The translations under genes and the position numbers were made by a program. The notes under the pieces were generated by a model. The model saw only the letters and a program-made list of their open reading frames with translations. It was not told the DNA's origin and made no database searches. This document shows positions 9,326 to 17,887 of a stretch of 56,713 bases of DNA, piece after piece (the first letter of the stretch is position 1; the number at the start of each line of letters is the position of its first letter). Source of the stretch: Planctomycetota bacterium (GTDB lineage: Bacteria > Planctomycetota > Phycisphaerae > UBA1845). Location of the stretch: assembly GCA_016860685.1 (NCBI GenBank), contig BOJX01000007.1:1-56713 (forward strand), read 5' to 3'.

Positions 9326-10108
9326 GTGCCTTGCAAGCCTCTGGTCGCCGTACCGGTCTACAACGAGCAATCCAACGTCGGCGCCGTCCTGGACGCCGTC
9401 CGGCGGCAGATCCGCGACATCCTGGTCGTCGACGACGGGTCGACGGATGACACCCCCGCCCTCCTGCGCGCCATCGACGGCGCCCACGTGATTACCCACC
9501 CGGAGAATCGCGGCTACGGCGCGAGCCTCGCGACCGCATTCCGCTTTGCCGCACGGCGCGGGCATGACTGGCTGATTACGCTGGATGCCGACGGTCAGCA
9601 CGAGGCGGATCATATCCCGGAGTTTCTTGAGGCGGCCGCCCTGGGCGACGCCGACATCATCAGCGGAACGCGCTACGTGGACGGACATGACACGCCGCAG
9701 GCCCGACAGACTGCGCCGCCCGAGCGCCGCCGCATCAACCGAAGCATCACGGCCTTGCTCAACCGGGAGCTGGGCCTGACGCTGACGGACGCCTTCTGCG
9801 GGTTCAAGGCTTACCGCGTGGCGGTGCTTCCGAAGTTCGATATCACCGTTCCGGGTTACGCGATGCCGATCCAGCTCTGGGTGCAGGCTGCGCGCCTCGG
9901 ACTTCGGGTCCGGGAGATACCGGTCGAGCTTCGCTATCTTGATCCGAACCGTCACTTCGGCGGTTTGCTGGATGATCCGGCCGCCCGTCTGAAGCATTAC
10001 CTTGAGGTCTACCGGACTGAAACCGGGCGTGCTTTGCCCTCTGCGACGCCGATCCGCACGCCGGTCGAACCCTGCTCGTGCTGCGACGGAAGGGATGTCT
10101 CCTCATGA
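9326..10108 (+). CDS. Family 2 glycosyltransferase, polyprenol-phosphate mannose/glucose synthase-like
   Basis: GT-A transferase of 260 residues: PLVAVPVYNEQSNV, ILVVDDGSTDDT, the NRGYGAS motif, the TLDADGQHE metal motif and DAFCGFKAYR, which is typical of dolichyl-phosphate-mannose-synthase-like enzymes. No membrane helices are visible, so it resembles the soluble DPM1 form. The GTG start has AAAGGGG about seven bases upstream. The stop overlaps the next start codon by ATGA (10105-10108). Coupling to an uncharacterised gene of a BshC-like type is the only contextual clue. Confidence 0.88.
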   Translation: MPCKPLVAVPVYNEQSNVGAVLDAVRRQIRDILVVDDGSTDDTPALLRAIDGAHVITHPENRGYGASLATAFRFAARRGHDWLITLDADGQHEADHIPEFLEAAALGDADIISGTRYVDGHDTPQARQTAPPERRRINRSITALLNRELGLTLTDAFCGFKAYRVAVLPKFDITVPGYAMPIQLWVQAARLGLRVREIPVELRYLDPNRHFGGLLDDPAARLKHYLEVYRTETGRALPSATPIRTPVEPCSCCDGRDVSS

Positions 10109-11670
10109 TCGACTTCGCCCGGCTGACGACACCCGTCGGCGACGGCGATCTTCTCCTTGAACCGCCCCCCGCCCGCTGGCAGGAGGTGTTCGCCGCGAAC
10201 GCCGCCGCCTTCACCGGCCTACGACCGGGAAAGGGTTTTGCGGCTCTTGCCGATCGTCGGCGGCGTACACGCGCGGCGCTGGGCTACGACGATCGAACGC
10301 CGCTGATCGTCGTCGGACACCAGCCCGAGTTCATGCATGCCGGCGTATTTGTAAAGAATATCGCCTCAGCATCGTTTGCGGGCACCTGCGGCGGATCCGT
10401 GTTGAATCTGGTGGTCGACAACGACGTGCCTCGTTCGCCGAACCTGCGCGTTCCCGTCGTCAGCGGCCCCTCCGTCGGCGTCGTAGACCTTCCGGTGCTG
10501 CCCGTCCGCGCCGGCATCCCCTACGAACACCTCGGGCGCGTTACGTCGGACGCGCTGACGCGGGTCGTCGACCGGACGCGCGATTTGCTGGGCGATGCCT
10601 GGCCGTCATCCTTGATGCCCCTCTTCATGTCCGGTGCGACGAAGCACGGCGACAAGGCGGACTGGGTGGACGCAATGTCGGCAGGAAGGCGCAACGTTGA
10701 GCGAGCACTCGGGCTGAAGCTCCGTGACCTGCGCGTCCGCGACCTTCCCTGGCACGACTTCGTTGGCGAGGTGTTGCTTCGGCGCGACGAGTTCGCGGAA
10801 ATTCATAACGCCGCACTTGCTGAATACCGACGCACCCAGGGCGTGCGCGGCGGCAACCGGCCGATCCCGGACCTCACGCGCCGTGGCGATCGGATCGAAG
10901 TTCCCTTCTGGTTGACGCGACCGGATGTGCCTCGCCGACGATGCTTCGCCCGGGGACGGGAGTCCCGCATTGAACTCATCGCAGAAGATGACGTCCTCTT
11001 TGACGTACCTGTCGCGGCGCTGTCGCCTCCTTGCGACGTGCTCCAGCGGGTCTTGACTGAAACCGGGTGGGCGATCCGGCCGCGAGCCCTGACCTTGACG
11101 ATGTGGGCCCGGGTGTTTCTCGCCGATGTCTTCATTCACGGCATCGGTGGGGCGAAATACGATCGGATCACCGATCAGATCATCCAGCGATTCTTCGGCG
11201 TGGCGCCTCCCGCGTACTTCTGCGTCTCCGCGACGCTCAGACTGCCGATCCCCGATCCACCTGGCGCCCCGCCCGACCTGAATCCGCGCGTTCCGACCCT
11301 CCGCGAGCTTCGCTTCAACCCGCAGCGGCACTTCCGCCCGGATGTGCAAACCTTGCCCCACCTTCAGGCGCGCGCCGCCGCCGTCGCCGAAGCCGTCCGT
11401 CTCCGCTTCGACCGCCCGCGCGACGCCCGCGCCCGACGGGCGGCCTTCGAACGCATTCGTGGAGCGGGCGAGGCCCTTCTTGCGTTGCGCCCGGAGGTCG
11501 TCGCCGCAGCGCGGGCGGCGGAAGCGTCGAATGCCGAATCCGCCCGCACGCGGGAGATTCGCTTGAACCGGGAGTACTTCTTCGCGCTCCACCCCCGCAG
11601 TCGGATCGAGGCGCTGGCCCGACGGATTGACGCCCTTATCCGCAGCCGGGCCGACACGGGTGGCTTTTGA
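10105..11670 (+). CDS. Uncharacterised protein with faint BshC-like N-terminus
   Basis: Protein of 521 residues without signal peptide or membrane helix. Near residue 60 is VVGHQPEFMHAGVFVKN, which recalls the nucleotide-binding loop of bacillithiol synthase BshC (TGQQxGLxxGP); an FIHGIGGAKYD segment with a conserved-looking Gly/Lys/Asp cluster follows at about 345. The C-terminal 130 residues are Arg/Ala-rich helices, probably coiled coil, as in BshC. This is a weak motif-level resemblance, not a family assignment. The start is the ATG of the ATGA overlap with the glycosyltransferase; the ORF track uses a GTG 27 bases earlier. It converges with lgt. Confidence 0.75.
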   Translation: MIDFARLTTPVGDGDLLLEPPPARWQEVFAANAAAFTGLRPGKGFAALADRRRRTRAALGYDDRTPLIVVGHQPEFMHAGVFVKNIASASFAGTCGGSVLNLVVDNDVPRSPNLRVPVVSGPSVGVVDLPVLPVRAGIPYEHLGRVTSDALTRVVDRTRDLLGDAWPSSLMPLFMSGATKHGDKADWVDAMSAGRRNVERALGLKLRDLRVRDLPWHDFVGEVLLRRDEFAEIHNAALAEYRRTQGVRGGNRPIPDLTRRGDRIEVPFWLTRPDVPRRRCFARGRESRIELIAEDDVLFDVPVAALSPPCDVLQRVLTETGWAIRPRALTLTMWARVFLADVFIHGIGGAKYDRITDQIIQRFFGVAPPAYFCVSATLRLPIPDPPGAPPDLNPRVPTLRELRFNPQRHFRPDVQTLPHLQARAAAVAEAVRLRFDRPRDARARRAAFERIRGAGEALLALRPEVVAAARAAEASNAESARTREIRLNREYFFALHPRSRIEALARRIDALIRSRADTGGF

Positions 11671-11720
11671 TGCCGGCTGCAGCGGCGCTCGAAAAGAACG
11701 CGCTGCGCTCACCCCTGAAC

Positions 11721-12998
11721 TCAGACGGCGCTGTTCTCTTCCGGTTTCGGAGGCACGAACGCGCGCGCATAAGGCGAGAGTCGCGGCAGGAACCGGTACA
11801 CGACGACAAGGTACCCCGCCCCGACCGCGAGGATCAGCAGCCCGGTGAACTGCGAGATGGTCAGTCCGGCGGTGTCGCGCGGGTTGTCCGCCCGGATGAT
11901 CTCCTCCATCACGCGGGCGATCGGGTACAGGACCAGCATCCACCCGAACACGGTCCCGTGACGCCGCCGCAGATAAAAAATCGAGGACAAAACCCCCGAC
12001 AGGATCATCGCGTTGATCGCCGCATAAATCTGAACCGGATGCACCGGGACAGATCGAAGCCCCGCCGCCAAGTCCGCCAGTTCCGTCAGCGAGGTCCGCG
12101 CCGCGTCCACAGGGAATCCTTCCGCCACGGAGAACCGCTCAGGGTGCTCCCGCGAAGGCAGCATCTGCGCCCGACGAAGAACCACCGCTTCCTCGGGCGG
12201 ACGGATTTTCCTCGCCTGCGCCACGAGTTGATCCCGACGCTGCTTGAGCTTGCGGACGTCCTCCTCTCCCAGCTTGTCGTGCTCCGCGAGACGAAGCTGG
12301 GTGTCGATCGCCCGCACCTCCTGCTCGATCGCGCTCGCCGCGGCAACAGCGCTTTGCAGCTTCTCCAGCGGAACCCGCAACGCCGCCGCCGGAACCAGCG
12401 TCGCCAGCGGCTGGTCCTTCGCGGTCAGAACCAACTCCGCAGGAACCGTTACCTGCCGCTGGTTCCACTGATGCACGAACGCCGGGCTTCCGTAAGGAAA
12501 CCGCACGGCCCACGCCTCCTCGCAGGGCGCGCCGAAGCAGCAACCGTTCAGGAAGCACCCGACCCGGCCGAACGCCAGCCCCCACATCAGACCCGGCGCA
12601 AGGATGTCGAGATAAACGCGGATCGACTCCTTTTTCCACCACAGGTACGCCGTCACCGCGGGAACTGCCCCGATCACCGAGCCAAGAAACTCGAACCCGC
12701 CCTGGCTGATGTCGAGGATCGCCGTGATCTTGTTCGCCGCCCCGGCGAATTGCGACTCCCAGTAATGAATGACGTAGAACACCCGCGACCCGAGCAGCCC
12801 CGCCACCAGCCCGACGAACGAGATGTTCAGCACCAGGTCCGGATCGGCCTTGACCCGCACCGCCCGGCGCATCGCGAACCACGCCGCGGTCAGGAAGCCC
12901 AGCATGACGCAGAAGCCGTAGCTCTTGACGCTGTACTGAACGCCCGGAATCGTGAAAAGTTCTGGATGCACCGCAGCTCCGCAATCCTTGGCGCCCAT
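11721..12998 (-). CDS. lgt: Prolipoprotein diacylglyceryl transferase with central coiled-coil insertion
   Basis: Inner-membrane enzyme that puts diacylglycerol on lipoprotein Cys residues. At 425 residues it is well over the usual 260-300. N-terminal helices contain YSVKSYGFCVMLGF; the catalytic GRVGCFLNGC motif lies at about residue 150, HPVQIYAA at about 315, and RVMEEIIRADNPRD near the C-terminus. Between the catalytic loop and HPVQIY is an extra segment of about 130 residues with a charged coiled coil (IEQEVRAIDTQLR...LKQRRDQL). The motif that carries catalytic His103 in E. coli (SFHGGxxG) reads FEFLGSVIG here. The many lipoproteins in the window need such an enzyme. Confidence 0.9.
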   Translation of the reverse strand: MGAKDCGAAVHPELFTIPGVQYSVKSYGFCVMLGFLTAAWFAMRRAVRVKADPDLVLNISFVGLVAGLLGSRVFYVIHYWESQFAGAANKITAILDISQGGFEFLGSVIGAVPAVTAYLWWKKESIRVYLDILAPGLMWGLAFGRVGCFLNGCCFGAPCEEAWAVRFPYGSPAFVHQWNQRQVTVPAELVLTAKDQPLATLVPAAALRVPLEKLQSAVAAASAIEQEVRAIDTQLRLAEHDKLGEEDVRKLKQRRDQLVAQARKIRPPEEAVVLRRAQMLPSREHPERFSVAEGFPVDAARTSLTELADLAAGLRSVPVHPVQIYAAINAMILSGVLSSIFYLRRRHGTVFGWMLVLYPIARVMEEIIRADNPRDTAGLTISQFTGLLILAVGAGYLVVVYRFLPRLSPYARAFVPPKPEENSAV

Positions 12999-13371
12999 CG
13001 CCCGTTGACGTAGAATCCAGGTGACGGCGCCGTGATCGGCCGACGCTCATGCCCGCCTTGAGGCACGAACGGCGAGGGAGTCTACTCCCGCCACTCCCGA
13101 CGGGCAAGCGTGGTCATGACGTTGCGGGCGCGCCGCCCTGCGTCGTGTCCCGACCCTCATTCGTTCTGCAAATGCCGGATGCCAACACAGCGCTGCCGTG
13201 ACGCCGCTGCTGGCACGATCCCTGACGGTGTTCCTGGTTCCACTCATGGGCACATCCCCGCCCGCCACGGACGCTCCTCGCCGCTTTCGACGCGGACTGA
13301 TACGCTTCCGGCTCACGGGCAAGTGAGGGTCCCGCCCATCGAACGAGCCTGGGATTGGTGACTTGTTCGAT
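12999..13371. other. Intergenic stretch, no gene recognised
   Basis: About 370 bp between the lgt start and the 3' end of the decayed beta-helix fragment. Short open frames here (for example 13047..13403 minus) are Arg-rich and look like non-coding translation. I see no RNA gene or clear terminator. Confidence 0.5.
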
Positions 13372-13847
13372 GTCATTCGTGAAAAAGCAGCATCCTCCTC
13401 CATCGTTGTCGGATGAGTTGTTCGAAATCACGGAATCCTCAATGACGACCGATGCGCAGCCGTATGCGCTTATCGCACCGCCATGTCCATTGCCGCTGTT
13501 CTCGGCGCGGCTGGCGTTGATCGTGCAATTGCGCATCGTGAGCAACGTCATGCTCACCGCGTAGATGGTGCCACCGCTCTTGGCCTGATGAGGCGACTCG
13601 CTGAGAGGTTCGAAAATGCAATCCTCGATAGTCAACGAGGAACCGCTATGGACGTAGATCGCCCCGCCATTGTTCACAGCCGTGTTCCCTTCCTTCTGAA
13701 CACGCAGCCCTCGATCACGCGCGGGTATTTCTCAAGGTCGATGGCCCCGCCACTTTCAGCACGGCAGTTCTCGAAGATACCGTTTCGGATGGTGAAGCCC
13801 TGTCCATCCTCATCAGACTGTATCGCGCCGGAGAAGGTGTCATTCTC
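13372..13847 (-). pseudogene. Decayed fragment of a beta-helix (right-handed parallel) repeat protein, frameshifted
   Basis: Two adjacent minus-strand frames together encode beta-helix rungs like those of the intact gene just upstream. Frame A (about 13847-13677) has FTIRNGIFENCRAESGGAI and CVFRRKG then a stop; frame B (13677-13372) continues with AVNNGGAIYVHSGSSL, CTINAS, GGAISAYG and DNDGGGCCFFTND. A single-base indel at about 13690 separates them. The fragment has no signal peptide, and past 13372 the similarity stops abruptly. It looks like a partial duplication of a paralogue; a sequencing error could explain the frameshift but not the missing ends. Confidence 0.65.
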
Positions 13848-13902
13848 GCATGGGGGCGACCGTTGCGAAACCTCCTGTGCGTTGAGCCGCGAGGGAAGGT
13901 CT

Positions 13903-16098
13903 CTACGGGCACTCATAGGGCACGTCCGAGGTAGCACCGCATCCCCAGGTGACGGAAACAGTCCCAGCGCTTTGACCCGGACTGTGAAACCGTTCGCGCG
14001 CGGCGCCATCGGGAAGCACGATTCCATTGCGCCTCGCTCCGCCCGCCAGCTTGATCAAGTAGGTGTCGCCCGGCGCTCCGCCTTCCATCCTCACGATAAG
14101 CAAGATCGAACCGTTGCGGTCTTTGCACTTAACGCGATCGATCTGCTCGCCGCCGGTGCACGCGGGCACGACATACTCATAGGCGCCAACGTCCACAACC
14201 GGCGAACGACCCTTGCCGCGATCGCGAACCGCGTGGTCGTCAACAAAGCGATCCGCACCGTCGAGATCCGTAGTCGCACTGGAGGGAACGGCGCGGTTGT
14301 TCCCCGCATCAACGAGAGGGGACAATGCACGTGGGCGGTAGTCATTATCCTCCACGGTGGACCGGTTGTTGTCCGCCCCGTCGAGGTCGGCGAATTGGGG
14401 ATCGTTTTCCGAGTTGTGCTGACTCTGATCTGAGCAGAAGGACGAACACCCCTGGATGATGGAGTAAGCGACGGCTACGTTTTCGTCTCCGGCGATCTGT
14501 GCCAGTTCTCCATCGCCGTTGATCTTATCGCTGTTGCCCCAGAGGATGCTGTTCTCCACGTTCAGCTGGCAGGCGCCTGACGAGTGGTAGATGCCGCCGC
14601 CTTCGTAGGAGGAATGGTTATCGACCACGGTGCAGTTGATGATCGAGGCGCAGGCCTCGTTGTGCAAGGCTCCACCGGTCTCGAAAGCAGTATCGTTACC
14701 GGCGAGGAGGGAGTTTGACAGGATCAACGTGTTGCCGGAGTGAAAGATCGCGCCGCCGAAGTTGTCCGCCGAATTGTTCAGCATCACGCAGCGGTCGATG
14801 GTGCACGTGCCCCAGATCGTCACCGCGCCGCCACTCCAGCCCAGTGCAAGATTGCCGATCAGTGTGCATGATTCAATTAACGCGACGCCATAAACTTCAA
14901 TCGCCCCGCCATATCCTTCGTTACCGCCGGAGTTCTTGAAAGTGCATTGACGAACCGTTGAATCAGTGCTGTTTAGCAGCAAACCACGTGCAGATCTGAA
15001 ATTGCATCGGCTGACCTCGGCCTCCTGCGAGCGCAGCTCCACGGACCCGGTGAAGTTAATGAACGTCGTATCCCGGATGGACACGTTCCGGCCGGAGAAG
15101 CAGATTGAGCCACAGTAGTCGGCCTGGTTATGGTCGAAGTTGCAGCCCCGAATCACAAGCTGGTCCGCCTGGACCAAGACACCGGCGCTATCCGAGTAAG
15201 CGCGATTGAGGAGGAAGTCGCACTGCATTAAGTTTACGAGTGTTCCAACAACGTTTACTCCCCCTCCATATTGGGCCGCATTCCTCGAGAATTCCGTGTT
15301 CTTCAAAAAGACGGGACGATTCGTCCACCCGCCCAGCCCGCCGCCATACCATGCAAAATTGTCGGCGAAGTCGCAGTTGCGCATCGTGAGGCCGGCGTCT
15401 CGAATGAACAGGCCGCCGCCTCCGTCGTCGACAGAGTTGCCGCTGAACATGCAGTCCGTGGCCGTGAGGGCGCCTCCCTGAACGAACGCGCCTCCTCCAT
15501 CCTGTGGAAAGCCATTGTTCGTGAACTGACAGCTCTCCAGTTCAACCTCGGCGTCCAGCGAGTACATCCCCGCGCCGTAACCTTCTCCGGTCAAGCCGGA
15601 ATCGTTTCTGTCGAATACGCAACGGCTGATCTTCAGGTTGCTCTGCGCAACGTACAAACCTCCGCCGAGCGGAGCGGAGCACCGCTCGAACCGGCAATCC
15701 TCGATCGTCGGAGCACTGGATTGGCACAGCACGCCGCCCCCGTTGTCCGCCTTGCCGTTGAGAAGGGTGAATCCACGCAGCACGGCCGATGAGTCCTCAC
15801 CGTTCAGGAAGACGAAGCCGCGAGCGGTCTGCTCGCAGTCCACGATACATGCGGCGGCGCCGTTTTCGGAGCGGACGGTGATGGACTTGCCGAGGAAGCT
15901 GATGTTCTGATTGCCGGGCCCGCGATACACGCCATCGCAGACAATGATCTCGTCGCCGTCCACGGCAGCGTCGATGGCTTTCTGGATCAAGGTAAAATCA
16001 CCATGGCCGCTGGCGCACACAGTAATGATGCCGCCCGCGGCCTGCGGCGCGAATCCGGAGCAAAGAGAAAGAAACAACATCACCCACTGGATCTTCAT
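13903..16098 (-). CDS. Secreted right-handed beta-helix repeat protein with C-terminal Cys module
   Basis: Protein of 731 residues. A signal peptide (basic start, hydrophobic core, cut near APQAAG) is followed by a pectate-lyase-like opening (IQKAIDAAVDGDEIIVCDGVYRG), which is the usual N-cap of surface beta-helix proteins. About 15-20 rungs follow with recurring GGG, C-x-F and N-x-A patterns (DNGGGV, PLGGGLYV, YGGGVNV). Residues about 560-650 hold the DxGAYEY end motif. The last 85 residues form a Cys/Gly module ending in VPYECP that also ends the protein at 21194. An excellent AGGAGGA lies before ATG 16098. It is probably a surface or secreted adhesin or carbohydrate-binding protein; no catalytic residues are evident. 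Confidence 0.88.
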   Translation of the reverse strand: MKIQWVMLFLSLCSGFAPQAAGGIITVCASGHGDFTLIQKAIDAAVDGDEIIVCDGVYRGPGNQNISFLGKSITVRSENGAAACIVDCEQTARGFVFLNGEDSSAVLRGFTLLNGKADNGGGVLCQSSAPTIEDCRFERCSAPLGGGLYVAQSNLKISRCVFDRNDSGLTGEGYGAGMYSLDAEVELESCQFTNNGFPQDGGGAFVQGGALTATDCMFSGNSVDDGGGGLFIRDAGLTMRNCDFADNFAWYGGGLGGWTNRPVFLKNTEFSRNAAQYGGGVNVVGTLVNLMQCDFLLNRAYSDSAGVLVQADQLVIRGCNFDHNQADYCGSICFSGRNVSIRDTTFINFTGSVELRSQEAEVSRCNFRSARGLLLNSTDSTVRQCTFKNSGGNEGYGGAIEVYGVALIESCTLIGNLALGWSGGAVTIWGTCTIDRCVMLNNSADNFGGAIFHSGNTLILSNSLLAGNDTAFETGGALHNEACASIINCTVVDNHSSYEGGGIYHSSGACQLNVENSILWGNSDKINGDGELAQIAGDENVAVAYSIIQGCSSFCSDQSQHNSENDPQFADLDGADNNRSTVEDNDYRPRALSPLVDAGNNRAVPSSATTDLDGADRFVDDHAVRDRGKGRSPVVDVGAYEYVVPACTGGEQIDRVKCKDRNGSILLIVRMEGGAPGDTYLIKLAGGARRNGIVLPDGAARERFHSPGQSAGTVSVTWGCGATSDVPYECP

Positions 16099-16943
16099 GA
16101 TGTCCTCCTGTCCCGGTTCAGCCTGAAATGGAGAACCAGCCTTCCTGAGTTACACCTGTCCGGGAGACCCTCTCCAGGATTGAATACTGTTTCCTGTCCG
16201 CCGGCTTGCGGCTGCGCCGCGAGGGGTTTATCGCTTTGACCCCAATCCCGCAGGGGATGGGAAAGATGGGCGGTGCAGGCTTCCTGTTGCCCACTCTTCG
16301 GTCCTGGCTCCCCGGGTCGGTTTCCACCATTGCCCTAGTCTCCGCCCATACCGGTCGTTATCATACCCCTTCTCGTCTACTCCGACAATCAATTTTTCTG
16401 CTCAGGCCACCGCCGTTCGAGCGGCTTACCAGGTAGCCTTCCGACACGCCCGGGCCTCATCGAGCTTGCGATCCCGCTTGGCGAAGATGGCCGGCTGAAA
16501 AAAGGCGGCGTACTCTCGGGGCTTGAACGGGTTCCGAGCCGCCGAAGACGGGCAGAGGGGTACGCCGATGGTCTGAAGGTAACGAAGCGATCGCGACGAT
16601 TCGAGTGCCGAACGGGACGTGCTGACCGGTATTCTGCGGGAGGGTACCCAGCGGATGCAGGCTCAGACGATCGATACCGAGGTCGATGACTGGATCACAC
16701 GGCCGCGCGGATTGCGGAAACCAGGGCGAGGATCGTGCGTCCGGTGCTACGGCCCCAGGTTTTTCAACGGGCTTTACATGAATTCGTCTGACGCCTTACG
16801 CAGGGGGAGGGTTGGGACGGGCGTAGCTGCAAATTCATGTTGATCTAAATGCAGTCGACCCGGCGAATGCGGCAGAAGAGGATGGCTAGAGACCGGGCGA
16901 TGCTAACGGGGCGCGGTTGGATGGTGGCTGGCTGGGTCGTCAA
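16099..16943. other. Intergenic stretch of about 850 bp, no gene recognised
   Basis: This is the 5' region of the beta-helix gene (minus strand) and the 3' region of the small CxxC protein gene. Open frames are short and mutually inconsistent. I see no transposase motif, tRNA or strong hairpin. It may contain decayed coding sequence. Confidence 0.5.
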
Positions 16944-17228
16944 TTACTCCGCGACGAAGAACCGGGCCGACACGCCCGACGGTCCGACGCGGGCCCGCGC
17001 CTCGCGCCCGCAGCGCGGACACCGCCCGACGTACGCCGTCCCTTCAGGATTGCGGTAGACGCGCTGGTAGACCCCGCAGCAGTTGAACCGCACCCCGATC
17101 CAGGGACGTCCGGCCGGGTCGTCCGTCGTTGCCGACGCCTTCCGCGCAAGATCCGCAGCCTGGGGATCGTCGCTCGAGGACGCGCGAAGTCGGGATACGT
17201 CAAGAATGTAATCCGGTTCCTGCGGCAT
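16944..17228 (-). CDS. Small conserved-looking protein with Cys-rich zinc-ribbon-like core
   Basis: A 94-residue protein. The second half has RFNCCGVYQRVYRN, then GRCPRCGREARARVG and ends in SARFFVAE. The two cysteine pairs (CC and CPRC) could bind one zinc. The N-terminus is polar and probably disordered. It lies 56 bp downstream of the cyclodeaminase-family gene and is probably the last gene of the etf transcription unit. I do not know a function; it looks like a lineage-specific small metal-binding protein. Confidence 0.7.
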   Translation of the reverse strand: MPQEPDYILDVSRLRASSSDDPQAADLARKASATTDDPAGRPWIGVRFNCCGVYQRVYRNPEGTAYVGRCPRCGREARARVGPSGVSARFFVAE

Positions 17229-17284
17229 CAGAGGGTTGATCGGCTGACCGCCGGATCTCGCATGACCGGCCTGCCGCTGCGCGT

Positions 17285-17878
17285 TTATCCGACGGCGGGA
17301 AACGCTTCGATCGCCGCCGCCAGCGTCCGGGCGTGCGTCATGACGTGCTCCAGTTCGCTGGCCAGCCCGCTTCGGCTCGTGCTGCCCGCCGGCAGCGAGG
17401 GAAGATTAACCTTGACGAAGGTCTCCGCCGCCCGCGCCGCGGCGAACGCCAGCACGCCCGCCGCGCCCAGGTCGCTGAGGAGATGCTTATTCGATCGCGG
17501 CGCCAGCTCGTGCAGCAGCGCCAGCGCCGTCGAGACCGCCGCGGCAATCTCCAGCGGAACGCTCGCCGCCGCCAGCGCCGCCGTCTCCAGCGCCACGCGA
17601 TCACCTCCGCCGTCCCGCATCCGCGACCGCGCTTCCGTCAGCGCCTGATACGCGGCGGCGTCCTCATCCGCCAGCCGCCGCAGCATCGCGCGGCAGTTCG
17701 CCAGCCCGCTGCGAACATGCTCGATCTCGGATCGCGTTGTCGCGTCAGCGTCCTTCCGGATTGAATACGCCGCGACCATCTCGCCTAAGGCGCAGGCGAT
17801 CGCCCCCGTCGCCGCCGCCGCCGCGCCTCCTCCGGGTGTCGGAGTTTTCGCCGCCAGCGCGTCAAGGAAAGCGTCCAT
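17285..17878 (-). CDS. Cyclodeaminase/cyclohydrolase family protein (FTCD C-terminal domain-like)
   Basis: All-helical protein of 197 residues. The N-terminus carries the family hallmark TPTPGGGAAAAATGAIA, which lines the folate site. The middle (RRLADEDAAAYQAL) matches the D-E-D-A-x-A-Y/F signature, and a helix with VPLEIA follows. Relatives are the C-terminal domain of formimidoyltransferase-cyclodeaminase and the separate FchA methenyl-THF cyclohydrolase. It is a stand-alone domain, as in FchA, and follows the secreted protein gene by nine bases. No other folate gene is nearby, so the assignment to one reaction stays open. Confidence 0.85.
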   Translation of the reverse strand: MDAFLDALAAKTPTPGGGAAAAATGAIACALGEMVAAYSIRKDADATTRSEIEHVRSGLANCRAMLRRLADEDAAAYQALTEARSRMRDGGGDRVALETAALAAASVPLEIAAAVSTALALLHELAPRSNKHLLSDLGAAGVLAFAAARAAETFVKVNLPSLPAGSTSRSGLASELEHVMTHARTLAAAIEAFPAVG

Positions 17879-17887
17879 CCCGGTCCC

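Noticed and set aside
16440-16840. Possible transposase remnant in the 16.1-16.9 kb gap
   Set aside because: No catalytic motif or inverted repeats could be matched by eye; frames break repeatedly.
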